Below the pieces are notes generated by a model, which was not told where the DNA came from, did not search any database, and saw only the letters and a list, made by a program, of their open reading frames with translations. Below are positions 1 to 10,900 of a stretch of 64,000 nt of DNA, one piece after another. Position 1 is the first letter of the stretch. Each line of letters begins with the position of its first letter. The stretch is from Epithemia pelagica (taxonomy: Eukaryota; Bacillariophyta; Bacillariophyceae; Surirellales; Surirellaceae), in the NCBI GenBank assembly GCA_946965045.2, contig OX337241.1, forward strand, positions 310,001 through 374,000, given 5' to 3'. Made by a program: the position numbers and the translations under genes.

Positions 1-1560
1 CTCTACAGTGGCACGATTATGGAAAAACCAGAGGCGCTATTACCTTTTGCTTCAGATTTCATTTGGTGAATACTTTGCTAGGCAATGAGAAGACGCTCAT
101 TGTCTAGCACAAGATCTGCATTCACTACCAAGCATGAAATTGACACGAGTATAACAGCACGCGCTTCGTTGCATCGTCTTTTATTTCCATCATTCATTGC
201 ATTTGTCCGATTTGGTTCCTCACAACTAGGGAAGTCTACGAGTGACCATCAATCATTAATGCTACGGTCTGTGTGGCAACAAGTCACCATCTCATTCAGG
301 AACGATTTCCCTGGCGGTGTACTGCGTATTTGCAATTTACGTACTCGGTGAATCCTTTTGTGGGACCAGCGACGAAGGAAGGCCGCCACGCTTCCTGAAA
401 TTTCTGTCTTTTCATGACCCAACGGTGCGACAATAGAGGCAAAGAGTACAAGATCATTCTTTTTCGAGTCCCGTGATCACGTCCAGATGCCAACACGTAC
501 TTATTTCTCTATACATTTACTCTCTTCAAGATACTCACTATTCCCCGAGATAATACAAAAGAGCGAGGTACATGAAAATCGTGTTCGTCTGAGTTCAGTA
601 TGAACGGGACGGGTGGGCCGGAAGGCTTGGGGTCTGGGGTGGGAATTTCCAGAAAGACCAGCTGTTCCGAAAACGGACGGACACTAGAGTAAAAAGTACA
701 ATTGAGCAAACATGGCGGTTGATGAAACGGTTAAATATATACGGCAATGATTTAGCAATGAATATTTTAATGGTCAGTCATGGTATGATTTGGAGGTGCA
801 CCTCCAACCGCGTAAAATGTGAGTGGGGACTTACCCTTGACGAATCTCTAGTAGTAATGTAAGACGCCCAACCGTTCTGGAATGACTGAAACAAGACTTT
901 TTGTTTGAAAGCTCGTAGGAACAGGTAGCAAGACGTTAGAGAGAATTGCTGTGTTCGATAACGGGCGTGAATCGCTACAACGGCAGAGTTAAATTCATAT
1001 TATCATCATACAGCAACAAAGAATTATAAATTGACTAGGAAAGCATATATTATGAATTTTGTTTTTCTTCGTTCGTTCTGCTGACCAGGATGCATGTGGT
1101 ATTGATAATAGCATATTGGTATACGATAAAAGCAGAAGCCCTTATATCTCTCGATTGGCACTCATATTGTATTTCAGTACACATATCACAATCGCTCAAT
1201 GGAACATCGCGAAATTGCCTTTTGCGCCTGATCCTGATGGTCCGCAACGTCGACAAGATGACACTCGTAGCAGTGGCTCGTAACAGGTAGAACTGTAGCT
1301 TAAACTGTTGACCTCTATAGATACAATCAATTAGCATCCAAATAGACAACTAGAACATTCATTAGCAACCGAATCAGATTGAGTCGCAGAACTAGTAGCT
1401 ACCGAGTTTAAAAATTTGTTCAAGACCCAAGACATAGAGTTGGTGTGAGCGACTCGGGGATCAGCACATAAAGAAGAAGACAGAATCATTGCTAAGAAGG
1501 CTCAAGCTAAAAATTCAAACCGGGATATTAAATGGTCATGGATCAGTCCTACTTACTACG
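1..1560. other. Gene-free stretch
   Basis: I see no convincing gene here. Open frames are short (under about 100 codons), lie on both strands, and show no recognisable motif or coding-like composition. Confidence 0.5.
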
Positions 1561-1568
1561 TGCTCTAC

Positions 1569-1827
1569 CGCTTAGCTCTGATTTGCCGATTAGCTCTGAT
1601 CTGCCGTTGAGCTCCGATATGCCGTTTAGCTCCGATATGCCGTTTAGCGCCTTTCTGCCGTTTAGCGCCTTTCTGCCGTTTAACGCCTCCTAGTACAAAA
1701 TCCTACGTGTTTTCTCGTAGCTCCTTCCGTTTAGCGCCTTTCTTCCGCTTAGCTCCGATCTGCCGTTTAGCTCCGATCTACCGTTTAGCTCCGATCTGCC
1801 GTTTAGCTCCAATCTGCCGTTTTGAGT
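1569..1827 (+). repeat. 18-bp tandem repeat array
   Basis: About a dozen imperfect copies of an 18-bp unit close to TTTAGCTCCGATCTGCCG run head to tail. They are interrupted near 1683-1725 by a diverged stretch. Variant units carry GCGCCTTTC in place of CTCCGATC. The unit length is a multiple of three, so a short open frame reading RLAPIC repeats crosses it, but that frame has no support as a gene. It looks like a minisatellite. Confidence 0.85.
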
Positions 1828-2079
1828 TTTCAGCTTATCCTCATTATTTGGCTAGCTTCATCGTAGCTAATCCTATGTTGTGTGTGTGTCGTTTGTCTCC
1901 ATCTCATTTTTTCATTCTATCAGTGCATTGGTTTGTTGTGTCAAATAGCAGTGCATAGCACACGAAGGGCTGAGGATTGAGGATGCACACCGATCACAAT
2001 TAGCTACGTAGATAAAGAATAACATTGCCCTAAATCAATGAACATGGATCACACTCAATCGTAATCTTGATAGCTTCTA

Positions 2080-3064
2080 TTATCTTATTCTAGCTAGCTT
2101 AGCAGTTTGGTTCCACATCACGGTGGGTTGGATGATTTGGGATTTTGGTTTGCCATTTGCCATCCAATTCTCGACCCAGAACGCAAAACGCAATTTCGCG
2201 GTGTTCCAATTCTCAGGGGTCGTTTCTTCGGACTCCTTCTCGTCGACTTTGTTGTCTTGGAGCCTACCAGTCGGGTATTTCCAGCGATTCACTGCACTTC
2301 TGGAGTACATGCCGTATTCATCACGCGAAAAAGCCTGGTCTGCCACACCATCGTCTTCGCCACCAAGATAGGTGAACAGATCATTGTCATCACCGAGTTC
2401 GAAGTAGTTTTGAACAAGAGCATTGACTTCTTCATCTTGAAACAGATTATCCAAAGGGCGAGGAATATTGCCGGTGTGATCCAAGTCAGGAGTGTTGTAG
2501 CTGTAAGTGCGATTGTATCCGTGTTCTTTGTCATTCTTCTCCATCACCTCGGCAATGGTCTTACACAAATTTTTGGTCAGAGTCTTTTTCTTTGTGTCAT
2601 CGTCAGCGTCGTCACAGAATCCAACAACGCACGGCCAGGGGTATTCGGTTCCGGACTTGTCCGGGTTGCCATTCATCATCGGTTCATCCTTCTCAGGTGA
2701 GAGACGACGATACAGTTTTTGAATTCGCACATCAAACTCATCAAAAAGGCACTTTTCCTTTTCTTTAATCAGATCAAATACAGGATTCATGTATCCCGAC
2801 CGCTCTGTTTTGGTCCCTGCGAGCTTCATGTAAGCAACAATAAACTGTGAGTTAGGGCCACAACGTTCCGAATGGATCTCAGAGACCCTGGGCTTCGATC
2901 TACTTGGAGAAGGAGCAACACCTTTCTTCTTTGTTGCCGTGAACTTGAACTTCTTGATTGTTTCCTGGTGAGGAGAAGAAAAAAGAAAGGTGAGCATGGA
3001 TGAATGCCATGTAGTGATAGAACGACGCAACAATCAAACTTGCCTTTTTCGCTGGTGGAGTCAT
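2080..3064 (-). CDS. Hypothetical protein, two exons with a GC-AG intron
   Basis: I do not recognise this protein. Exon 1 (3064-3044) encodes MTPPAKK and ends AAG followed by GCAAGT, the usual form of a GC donor. The intron (3043-2965, 79 nt) ends in a long pyrimidine tract and CAG. Exon 2 (2964-2080) continues in frame, giving about 301 residues. Without splicing, the only upstream start lies inside the intron's pyrimidine tract and gives an unlikely N-terminus. The protein is hydrophilic, with a Lys-rich N-terminus, a DDADDD acidic run, and no signal peptide or membrane segment. A basic N-terminus followed by a mixed acidic body could suit a nuclear or transposon accessory protein, but no transposase is seen beside it. 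The tandem array at 3225-3800 lies just upstream. Confidence 0.6.
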
Positions 3065-3224
3065 GATGTGGATGTTGTTTGTCGAGGAAGGAAATATGAG
3101 TTGATTGTTGGACTTGGCTTGAGGAGATGAGGCTGCATCGAGAAAATCGTGTTTTCTCGATCCTCAACACTTCTCCAATTGGAACCGTTCAAGAACCGAG
3201 AAAAATGTTTTCATGGTATACTCC

Positions 3225-3800
3225 CATCGCTATTTGTAATTCAAATGCACATGGGAGTATAAATTTCCTCTATTACGGGATGTTTGGCCTTGGAAGCAGC
3301 ACTCAACAGACCAATACCCTCACTGGTTTGCCTCTTGTGTATGGAAATCAGAGAACTCCATCTTGTTGGCGGGCTCTCTACATGCTAAGATTCAAATGGA
3401 TATAGGAGTAGAAATTTCCTCTATTAAGGGATCTTCCGCTTTCGAACTAGGACTCAACAGACCGATACTACTCTTACTTGTTTTCCCTCTTGTCTATGGT
3501 CTCAAAGTACTCTTTCTTGTTGGCGGGCTCTCTACATTTTAAGATTCAGATGCACATAGGAGTATCACTTTCCCGCCAATGAAAGCAGGCTCCGCAGACG
3601 CACACGAAATTTCCTCTATTAAGGGAACTTCCGCTTTCAAACTAGGACCCAACAGACCGATACTACTCTTACTTGTTTTGGCTCTTGTCTATGGTCTCAG
3701 AGTACTCTTTCTTGTTGGCGGGCTCTCTACATTCTAAGATTCAGATGCACATAGGAGTATCACTTTCCCGCCAATGAAAGCAGGCTCTGTAGACGCACAC
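3225..3800. repeat. Tandem array of 150-197 bp units
   Basis: Three diverged copies lie head to tail. The landmark AAATTTCCTCTATTA occurs at about 3261, 3411 and 3608. Other shared blocks are CTTGTTGGCGGGCTCTCTAC and ACAGACCGATACTACTC. The second and third copies are nearly identical and carry an extra block of about 47 bp with AGGAGTATCACTTTCCCGCC. A related block (GGAAATCAGAGCACTCCATC) recurs near 4410, so the array was probably longer or has been rearranged. Confidence 0.8.
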
Positions 3801-4337
3801 GATCGTAACTACTCTCGTCGATGGATATGAGCATCTTGCACTCTGGTAATGAGCCCAATCACGCCCTTCCCCAGAATTTACCATGGCTCGCACAATGAGG
3901 GCAAAGGGAGAAGGAATAAAATTTCGACGGCTTCTGGACAAGAAAATACTCCATTGGTCACCTTTTTGTCGGGATGATCTCGTTTGTAAGCACGAGGATG
4001 ATCACAATGAGGAAAGTGCACTGTGCACATGTCTGGTTTGTTTCCCTTGGCCAACTCGGAGAAACGAAATTTGTTGTGTCAGTTCTGCTTTGGAATGGAT
4101 CAATCATCGGTCGAGTTTTGTGCAGCAAAAAGGCCTTGAACATGATGGTGATGATAATAGTGGGATCTTGGAAGATTAAGATTTATGGCAAGAGAGGCGG
4201 TTCGACGTTTGACAACAACTTTGACACCGCCGGTGCAGGAAAAGCGTGAACAAGGACAGACAAGGATCTTGTGTGATGGCTGTTGGCTGTTGGACTTTGC
4301 ACACGAACACGAGAGACGTCGATAGCTCAGTCAGAGG

Positions 4338-4655
4338 TTGGTTGACTTCTGTTCGACCAAGAGATCGAGAGAGCGACTGCACAGCAACACAGAGATACCA
4401 ATCGTTGGAAATCAGAGCACTCCATCTTGTTGGAGGGATTGTGAACGAAACGAGGGCCCATCAACCGACAACAACAATGATTATGCTCCTCCTCCCAGGA
4501 GCAATCCAGATGACGTCCACGACAATTTCATGCAACGACTGGATGATTCGGCCGCCTTGTATGTGGCATCACATCCAGAACCACATCCAGATGTGGGTGG
4601 TTGGTTATACACCGCAACAGGTTGGAGAAAACTGCTGGTCAGCACTATGGAATAG
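4338..4655 (+). pseudogene. Possible remnant of a coding sequence
   Basis: An open frame of 105 codons. Its second half reads like real protein (motifs NNNDYAPPPRSNPDDVHDNF and HPEPHPDVGGWLYTATGW). The N-terminal half overlaps a block shared with the 3.3-3.8 kb tandem array and has no clear start context. I cannot assign a family. It may be the 3' end of a decayed gene; chance is also possible. Confidence 0.25.
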
Positions 4656-4794
4656 TATCATTAGGGTTAAGGTTTCAATTGGTGCACGCAGGTAGTGCCT
4701 CTATGTTAGGCACAATAGAGCTCCTACTAGCAAGAACTAGGTAGGAGTACGATTTTAGTGCACTTTGGATCTTAATATTACAAAAAAAACCCAG

Positions 4795-4990
4795 TATGTC
4801 GTGCACCTTGGGTGAGATAGTGGTTTGGGTCTTAGATCCACACTTGATCGAGCAGGTCAGGGGTTTGATTCCCCCCACTTCAGCACAAAGTTAAGATTCG
4901 CCATGTTTGGGGTTCATGGCCATAGACGTATCCCCGCTGGTAGAGTGGAAGTCCTTGCTGTGAGCTCTGCTGATGTTTGATTCCACTGGG
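4795..4990 (+). repeat. Two adjacent tRNA-like (SINE-like) segments
   Basis: The first segment has an A-box-like TGAGATAGTGGTTTGG (about 4812) and a B-box-like GGTTTGATTCC (about 4861) inside a GGGG/CCCC T-arm. The second has TGGTAGAGTGG (about 4939) and GTTTGATTCCA (about 4974). Spacing suits a Pol III internal promoter, but I cannot build a matching acceptor stem for either, so these are not functional tRNA genes as read. A tRNA-derived SINE or decayed tRNA pair is the best guess. Confidence 0.35.
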
Positions 4991-5111
4991 CCGGCCGGTG
5001 ACACGGTTTTGTCTTTTTGATTCATACTCTACCCTACTTTTCTCTTCTATTTAGCAAGTGCCCAATCACGTAGCCAACGATCACACCCAACACCCAACGA
5101 CGACCAACATC

Positions 5112-5522
5112 ATGGGCGCGCAAAAAGTGCTCCCATGGCGAACGTTCGTTGCATTTCTTTCGTTCGTGTAAGGAGGCGCTTCTCTTTATCGTAAATTTGG
5201 TGAGCACGACAGAGGCGGAACTTTAGTTCGGAAGTATCCACTCCTACCGAACAACGGTGAAGGAACGGCCGTGAAGCATTCTACGATTCATGAGTTTGTA
5301 CGGAATCCAACCGCATGGACGCATTTTGGCTCATTTGGATTGGCATTTTGGTACAAGCCTATCCTAACGCCAACGAGGAGGACGAGTAGTAGCACCAGCC
5401 CAATTCACCAAGACGACAACACGAGAAGGATACGAAACGAGTGGCAAAGCAGAATCCGTCCAAGAAATTTCTTCGTCAATCTTCCACAGGAACCACAACC
5501 AGTCGTTTGGAACTACTCTTGA
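5112..5522 (+). pseudogene. Small conserved-looking protein, broken by an early stop
   Basis: The start is in a good context (ACCAACATCATGG). The first 19 codons give MGAQKVLPWRTFVAFLSFV, a short hydrophobic N-terminus, followed by TAA at 5169-5171. The same frame stays open for another 116 codons to TGA at 5520, with protein-like sequence (GGASLYRKFGEHDRGGTLVR, FGSFGLAFWYKPI). This suggests a small single-pass membrane protein, perhaps mitochondrial, inactivated by one nonsense change. The stop overlaps GTGTAAGG, which could also be a splice donor, but any intron would be very short (about 44 nt) and would remove conserved-looking residues. The last third (from about 5400) is part of a tandem duplication and is probably not the original C-terminus. 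Confidence 0.5.
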
Positions 5523-6255
5523 AAGAAACCAGAACAAAACAAGCAAGTTTGGATGCACCTCCCAAGCAACGAATGGACTTGGACCAGAAACTGATGGCTT
5601 GAGATGAATTGGACTTTGATTAAATGGATGGCAATGAGGATGAATCCGTCTTTGGTCGTCCGTCGTCACGAGGCACACTGGTTCCACAACGATTACCACT
5701 GTGGTTGCCTCGTCCCAAGGATGCTCGCAATCGTCCACAGTCTTGCCATTATTAACATCAACAGTATTGTCGGTGGGGCAACGCAAAAACGGAGTAGGGT
5801 TCCTCTGATACAAAAGAGGAAAGCTCCCCTCGACCCGGCAGCCGGGGCCATTGCAAACCAACCGCCACCACGAATATTGGCTGTAATCACACGACAATAC
5901 CCACTCCACCATGATCCTCCAAGCCAAAACCAACACCGCCCCAATTCACCAAGACGACAACACGAGAAAGACACGAAACGAGTGGCCAAGCAGAAATCGT
6001 CCAAGAAATGTCTTCCTTGGTTTGGCACCACTCTTAAAGAAAAACCAGAGTCTTGTCATTGTCAATATCATCAGTATTGTCGGTGGGGCAACGCAAAAAC
6101 GGAGTAGGGAATTCCTCTGGTACGTAAGAGGAAAGCTCCTCTCGATCCAGGAGCCGAGGCCATCGCAAACCAACCGCCACCACGAACCCCGCCAAACAGA
6201 CTGTGGATGCTATTCGCTAGTAGTCACACGACAATACCCACTCCGCCATGATCCG
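5400..6255. repeat. Degenerate tandem duplication of about 540 bp
   Basis: The block beginning CCAATTCACCAAGACGACAA occurs at about 5400 and again at about 5941. The block around CAGTATTGTCGGTGGGGCAA occurs at about 5762 and 6072. CACACGACAATACCCACTCC occurs at about 5889 and 6225. Order is preserved, so this is one duplicated segment with later indels. It copies the 3' end of the broken gene at 5112. No intact frame crosses it. Confidence 0.75.
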
Positions 6256-6469
6256 TTACTAGCTTTAAATCATGGATGAGACAAGAACGTATGGTTCTCG
6301 TTTGGTTCATCGATTCCACAACACTAGCAACTATACTAAGACTGCGCGTCCATGCGTCTGCCATTATAACATGAGTCCAAACCGTATGTGTGCTTGCGCT
6401 AGACAATCAATAGACTATTAGTTTTACTCTCTTGGTATTACGAATAACCAAGATACTTACATATCTCGT

Positions 6470-7312
6470 TCATAACATATATTCCACATCATCCTCCTCG
6501 TCTTGCTCGTCGCTCCCTTCGTCGCTCTCTTCATTAACCTTGTATTCATGTTCCTCTTCTTCTGAATCATCATTCTCATCTGAATCATCATTCTCATCTG
6601 AATCACCATTCCAATTGCCATAACAGCCATCCTCTTCATCTTGTCCGTCTGAATCGTCTTCCTCAGTGTCATCCTCTTGCTCTTGCCAGTCGTCGCCTCC
6701 ATCGCTTTCCTCTTGATTGACCTCCAACTCACTGAATTCCTCATCTTCCTCTTCTTCTGAGTCGTCGTTCTCATAGGAATCGCTTTCCTCTTGATTGACC
6801 TCCAACTCACTGAATTCCTCATCTTCCTCTTCTTCTGAGTCGTCGTTCTCATAAGAATCCTCATCGTCTTCCCAGTCGTCACCATTGTCACTCTCTTGTT
6901 TGCAATTTTCAGTTGACGAAGAAAGCACATAATTCTCAGGAAGATCAGGTTCGCTAAATTCGTGACGTTCCTCCACCAAACTTAATTTAACAACCCCGTC
7001 AATGAGATCATCATCGTTGTCATAGACGTAAGCCTTCATAGCAATACGTTTCCCATTTTCCTGACAAAGTCGAATATCACAGAGTCGTGATCGAATCCTT
7101 TCTGCGATACATCGCAACACATCAATTGCCTTGGAATACTTTTGGATGACACACAGACGGATGTAAAAATCATGCTCACTGAAATAAACGATACAATCAA
7201 CAGGTTTAAACGCACAGCCTGCCTCGATGATAGTCCGTACCAGATAACCAGGCATGCCTGGATGAGGGAAAAACCCGGCACGATAACGGAGACCTACACG
7301 ATGACGGGGCAT
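6470..7312 (-). CDS. Hypothetical acidic-repeat protein
   Basis: A 280-residue frame. Residues 1 to about 130 have balanced composition (CIVYFSEHDFYIRLCVIQKY) and look like a small folded domain that I cannot name. The rest is strongly acidic, made of Glu/Asp/Ser/Asn repeats including two nearly identical 26-residue units (DSYENDDSEEEEDEEF with SELEVNQEES). No signal peptide or membrane helix is evident. Acidic tails of this type occur in histone-binding and nucleolar proteins, but that is only a compositional similarity. The start (7312) is the first Met; a start further inside cannot be excluded. Confidence 0.55.
   Translation of the reverse strand: MPRHRVGLRYRAGFFPHPGMPGYLVRTIIEAGCAFKPVDCIVYFSEHDFYIRLCVIQKYSKAIDVLRCIAERIRSRLCDIRLCQENGKRIAMKAYVYDNDDDLIDGVVKLSLVEERHEFSEPDLPENYVLSSSTENCKQESDNGDDWEDDEDSYENDDSEEEEDEEFSELEVNQEESDSYENDDSEEEEDEEFSELEVNQEESDGGDDWQEQEDDTEEDDSDGQDEEDGCYGNWNGDSDENDDSDENDDSEEEEHEYKVNEESDEGSDEQDEEDDVEYML
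6703..6858. repeat. Two 78-bp in-frame tandem units
   Basis: Units 6703-6780 and 6781-6858 differ at one base near their ends (TAGGAAT versus TAAGAAT). They are in frame in the acidic-repeat gene. The near identity indicates a recent slippage or unequal-exchange duplication. An 18-bp repeat (TCATCATTCTCATCTGAA) lies nearby at 6565-6605. Confidence 0.85.
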
Positions 7313-7530
7313 TATGCTTTCTTCGCAAGGGTTTCGACAAAACTATAACAGAAGTCGAACAAACACAGCAACTTCCTACATCATATCGTTCTTTTCTGCA
7401 GCACATTCAAATTAACCTAATGCTATGGTGGTGGTGCCACAAAGTTCAGATTCCATGCAATCGAATGAATTGAGCGCAAATGATAAGTAAGGAAATATTG
7501 CGATCATTCAAAAGTGATCCAATGAAACTA

Positions 7531-7800
7531 ATTCCTTGGAATCTCGGATCAACAGTTTGGTCGCAGAACAATTTCACAGCCTAATACACAAACCACATGT
7601 CACAGAGAGTATGCATAGCTCCGTTAGCACAGAACCCATATGCAGGTCAGTTGGTAGACATTCCTCTGAATCTCGTATCGCCAGTTAGGTCGCAGAAAAA
7701 TTTTGGAGCTTGTTAATACACCAACCACATGTTCCAAAGAGTATGCATAGCTGCCTTAGCACAGAAACCACATGTAGTTGTCAGTTGGTTCGTGACAGTT
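7531..7800. repeat. Direct repeat, about 131-bp period
   Basis: Two diverged copies share GAATCTCG, GGTCGCAGAA, CCACATGT and GAGTATGCATAGCT in the same order (first about 7532-7662, second about 7663-7795). They lie just upstream of the Helitron-type gene and could be part of that element's 5' region. Confidence 0.65.
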
Positions 7801-7914
7801 AGGTAGAAGACCTATCTACTGACTGTGTCACTTACCTTTGACTTCTCTTCTCACAATACTCATTTGGCCTAAGTTGTCACCAGTTGTAACCAGCAAGATC
7901 TGCATTACCAAGAA

Positions 7915-10900
7915 ATGTTAGCTAGAGACACCTCGATCCAAAAAGGAATAGCCAGAGCAGTGGCAAGTCGGGATTCTCTATTGACTAAGAAAGGAGACTT
8001 GTTTTTCCCAAAAGTATGTTGTGTCTGTGATCAATTCATCAAGGTTGGGTCAGAGAAATGCTTGAAGATTGATGATATTCTTCATGAGAAAATAAAACCA
8101 AAATTCATGAAGTCTAATCTTGACTTTTCACACTATGGTACCGGACTAGAGAGCCAGAAACAGATCAAGAAACATTACACACAAACGTGTTACGATTCCT
8201 CTCATTCCAACAGAAAGTATCGTCCGCTGCAAAGCTTGGTTCTTTCACCGTCCTCTTATGCAATCAAAAAGGGACAATCTGAAGGATTTGGATGTTGCTC
8301 AGAATGTTACCATTGCATCATTTACATGAAAAAAGGAATAGTGACCCTGATAAAATCCCCAAAAATGCTATCATCAATGGCTATATGATTGGTCCTACAC
8401 CTCTTTGCTTGCAAACTCTGAATGAGGTCGAACTTGCACTCATTTCGCCGGCGAGGACAAACAAACACGTTTTTTCATTCACGGCAGGATCACATAAATC
8501 AATTAAGGGTTGGCACTCCTTGTATTACAATGACCTCAAAGCTGTCAATGGGGTTATAAATTGGTGTCTGTCAGCAACAGGACAAGCTGACAGTGCACTT
8601 CCTAATCATGGCAAAAAACAAAGTGAACATACTGGCCAAGACATTGCTGCTCGATGGACAGAACTTTTTGATCACGACATGGATGATAGTGATGATGACA
8701 ATGTCAGTGATGTTGGAAATGACATTCAAGACAATAATAGTGGCATCAGCGACAATATGAATGAAAATGATGACACAGATCAACCGCCACTTAATAGCAA
8801 TGAATCGCCTCTTCTGCCTCAAATTGCTGTTGTTTTAACAGGTCCTTTCACACCTACACAGAAAGCTTTGACTCGTCAGCGCACAAACGTTCGATGGAAT
8901 TTGGTCAAAAAAGCGCTACAATGGTTGAAACAACACAATCATTTGTACCATGACTTTGATTTGCCACCAGAACATCTTGTAAAACCAGTTGTCATTGACA
9001 AAAGTGATGACGCACCTGCCTCAACGTCCAATGTTGAGCAAGTTTTTGAAATCACGGCGGTCTTCCCTGATTCTGATGAACCTCAACAGAAAAATGGAGG
9101 GTTCTCCTCCCAGGATGATTTCATGCAAATGACGCTTGATCGTCTTTTGGTAGACCATGACAATAAAGATGCAACATTGATTTCAAGACCTTCAAAAACC
9201 TTGTTGAAAGACTATCAAGGTTCTAATCTCCTGAAGGCATTTCCTTTACAGTTTCCTTATGGGATTGGTGCCAATGATAAAGATGGAAATCCCCATGTCG
9301 GAATGAGTTACTTTGGGCATCTGATGCGACACTCAAGCAAGTTATTTCACCATGCTGATTTTGTATGTGTCGTACACAATATGTTTGAGCGTCAAAGAAT
9401 GGTCTCAAATTCATATTTGCAAACCAGTGATACACAAGCAGAATCATTTGCTACAATCACTAACGAACAGATTCAAGATGCCATCAAGCGCCATCTTGAA
9501 AATGCCCAGGGATCAGGTCCTAGTGACCAGTTTTTGAGAAAGATGAAAGCTGTCGCATCTTCTATGGGACACACTGCAGGAGCTGCCAGAAAAGCACGAC
9601 AAAATATGCTAGCAATGATTGTAAAATTTGGTTTGCCAAGTGTGATGTTTACAATTACACCAGAAGATGCCGTAAATTTCAGACTGCGTGTAATGGTGAA
9701 CAAAAAGGTTGGTGAAGCAATTCCACCTAACCCAGCTACAACTTCAACTTTGGATCAACAAGAATTCATCCTTGACTGTGCTCGCATTAGACAGATTCAC
9801 CCGGGAATGTGTGGTATTGACTTTGAAAATGTGATTGCAATAACGATTGAGCATCTCCTTGGCTGGGATATGAAAAAGAGAATGAACAAAATTGATGAAG
9901 GTTTATTTGGTGATTTGCTTGCGTGGTGTGATGCAGTTGAGGAGCAAGGAAGAAAAACGCTTCATGATCATTTTCTCTTATGGTTGTTAAAGTGGTCAAA
10001 GTTATTGAAAGGACTTGCCAATCAGGCAACAAGAGAACACTTTTCGAAGCTCTTAGTTGACTATGCATCAAAGGTCATGAGCACACATATGCATGGCGAG
10101 ACTATTCCGCCTTGTGTAAATGATGCTTGTGTCTCACGTGCCTTCCACCCATGTTCCAAACAAGACATTCGGAATTTGCAAACAAAGATTGGTGTAACAT
10201 CCCTTGGTGGGAAATCAATTGTCAGATTCGCAAACTGCAACACAGCAATGACAAGTGAAGCTCTTGTTCTTTCCAGATTGAAAAACATTCTCCCAGCCAT
10301 GGCTTTTCAAGAACAACAACCACAGAATGACCCAATGGCACAAGCTTCATCCTTCAATGTTCCACTCACAAATTCAATGGAATTGTTCCTAATGCGTCAG
10401 CAGATCTTACATCCCAAGAGAATGACAACTGATGGCACCTTTGTTCTGACAGTATTACGCAATTTGCATCGCTCAAAACATGCTATTTCTTGTTTCAAGA
10501 AAGGAGACGAGTGTCGTATGCATATTCCGTGTGCAGAGTGTAAAAAAACAGAGTTGAAGTTTTCGGAAGATTCAACAAAGTGGTTTGATTGGAAAGGCAA
10601 TGATCAATCCAGACACTTGTTCACACTGGAAGCAAATCGAAAACACCATGATGCATTTGTCAATATTCACAATTGTCATGCAAGCCAAATTTTTGGTTGC
10701 AATACTAATGTTGTGACAGCTGTTGACGGAGGAAGTGTCATGTATATGACATGTTACATTTCTAAGAATACTCAAGAAGAAGACAGTTCACTGTTTACAA
10801 ATGCAGCTAAACAAATGATACAAAAAATGCGGGAAAGATTGCTTGAACTTGAGCAGACTACCAATTCGACAGAAATTGAGACAGTTGAGCAAGACCGTGA

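Noticed and set aside
1569-1827. Could the 18-bp array be a CRISPR?
   Set aside because: Units are contiguous with no spacers, and the context is eukaryotic.
4850-4880. A functional tRNA gene around the GGTTTGATTCC box
   Set aside because: No acceptor or D-arm pairing could be made with the upstream sequence.
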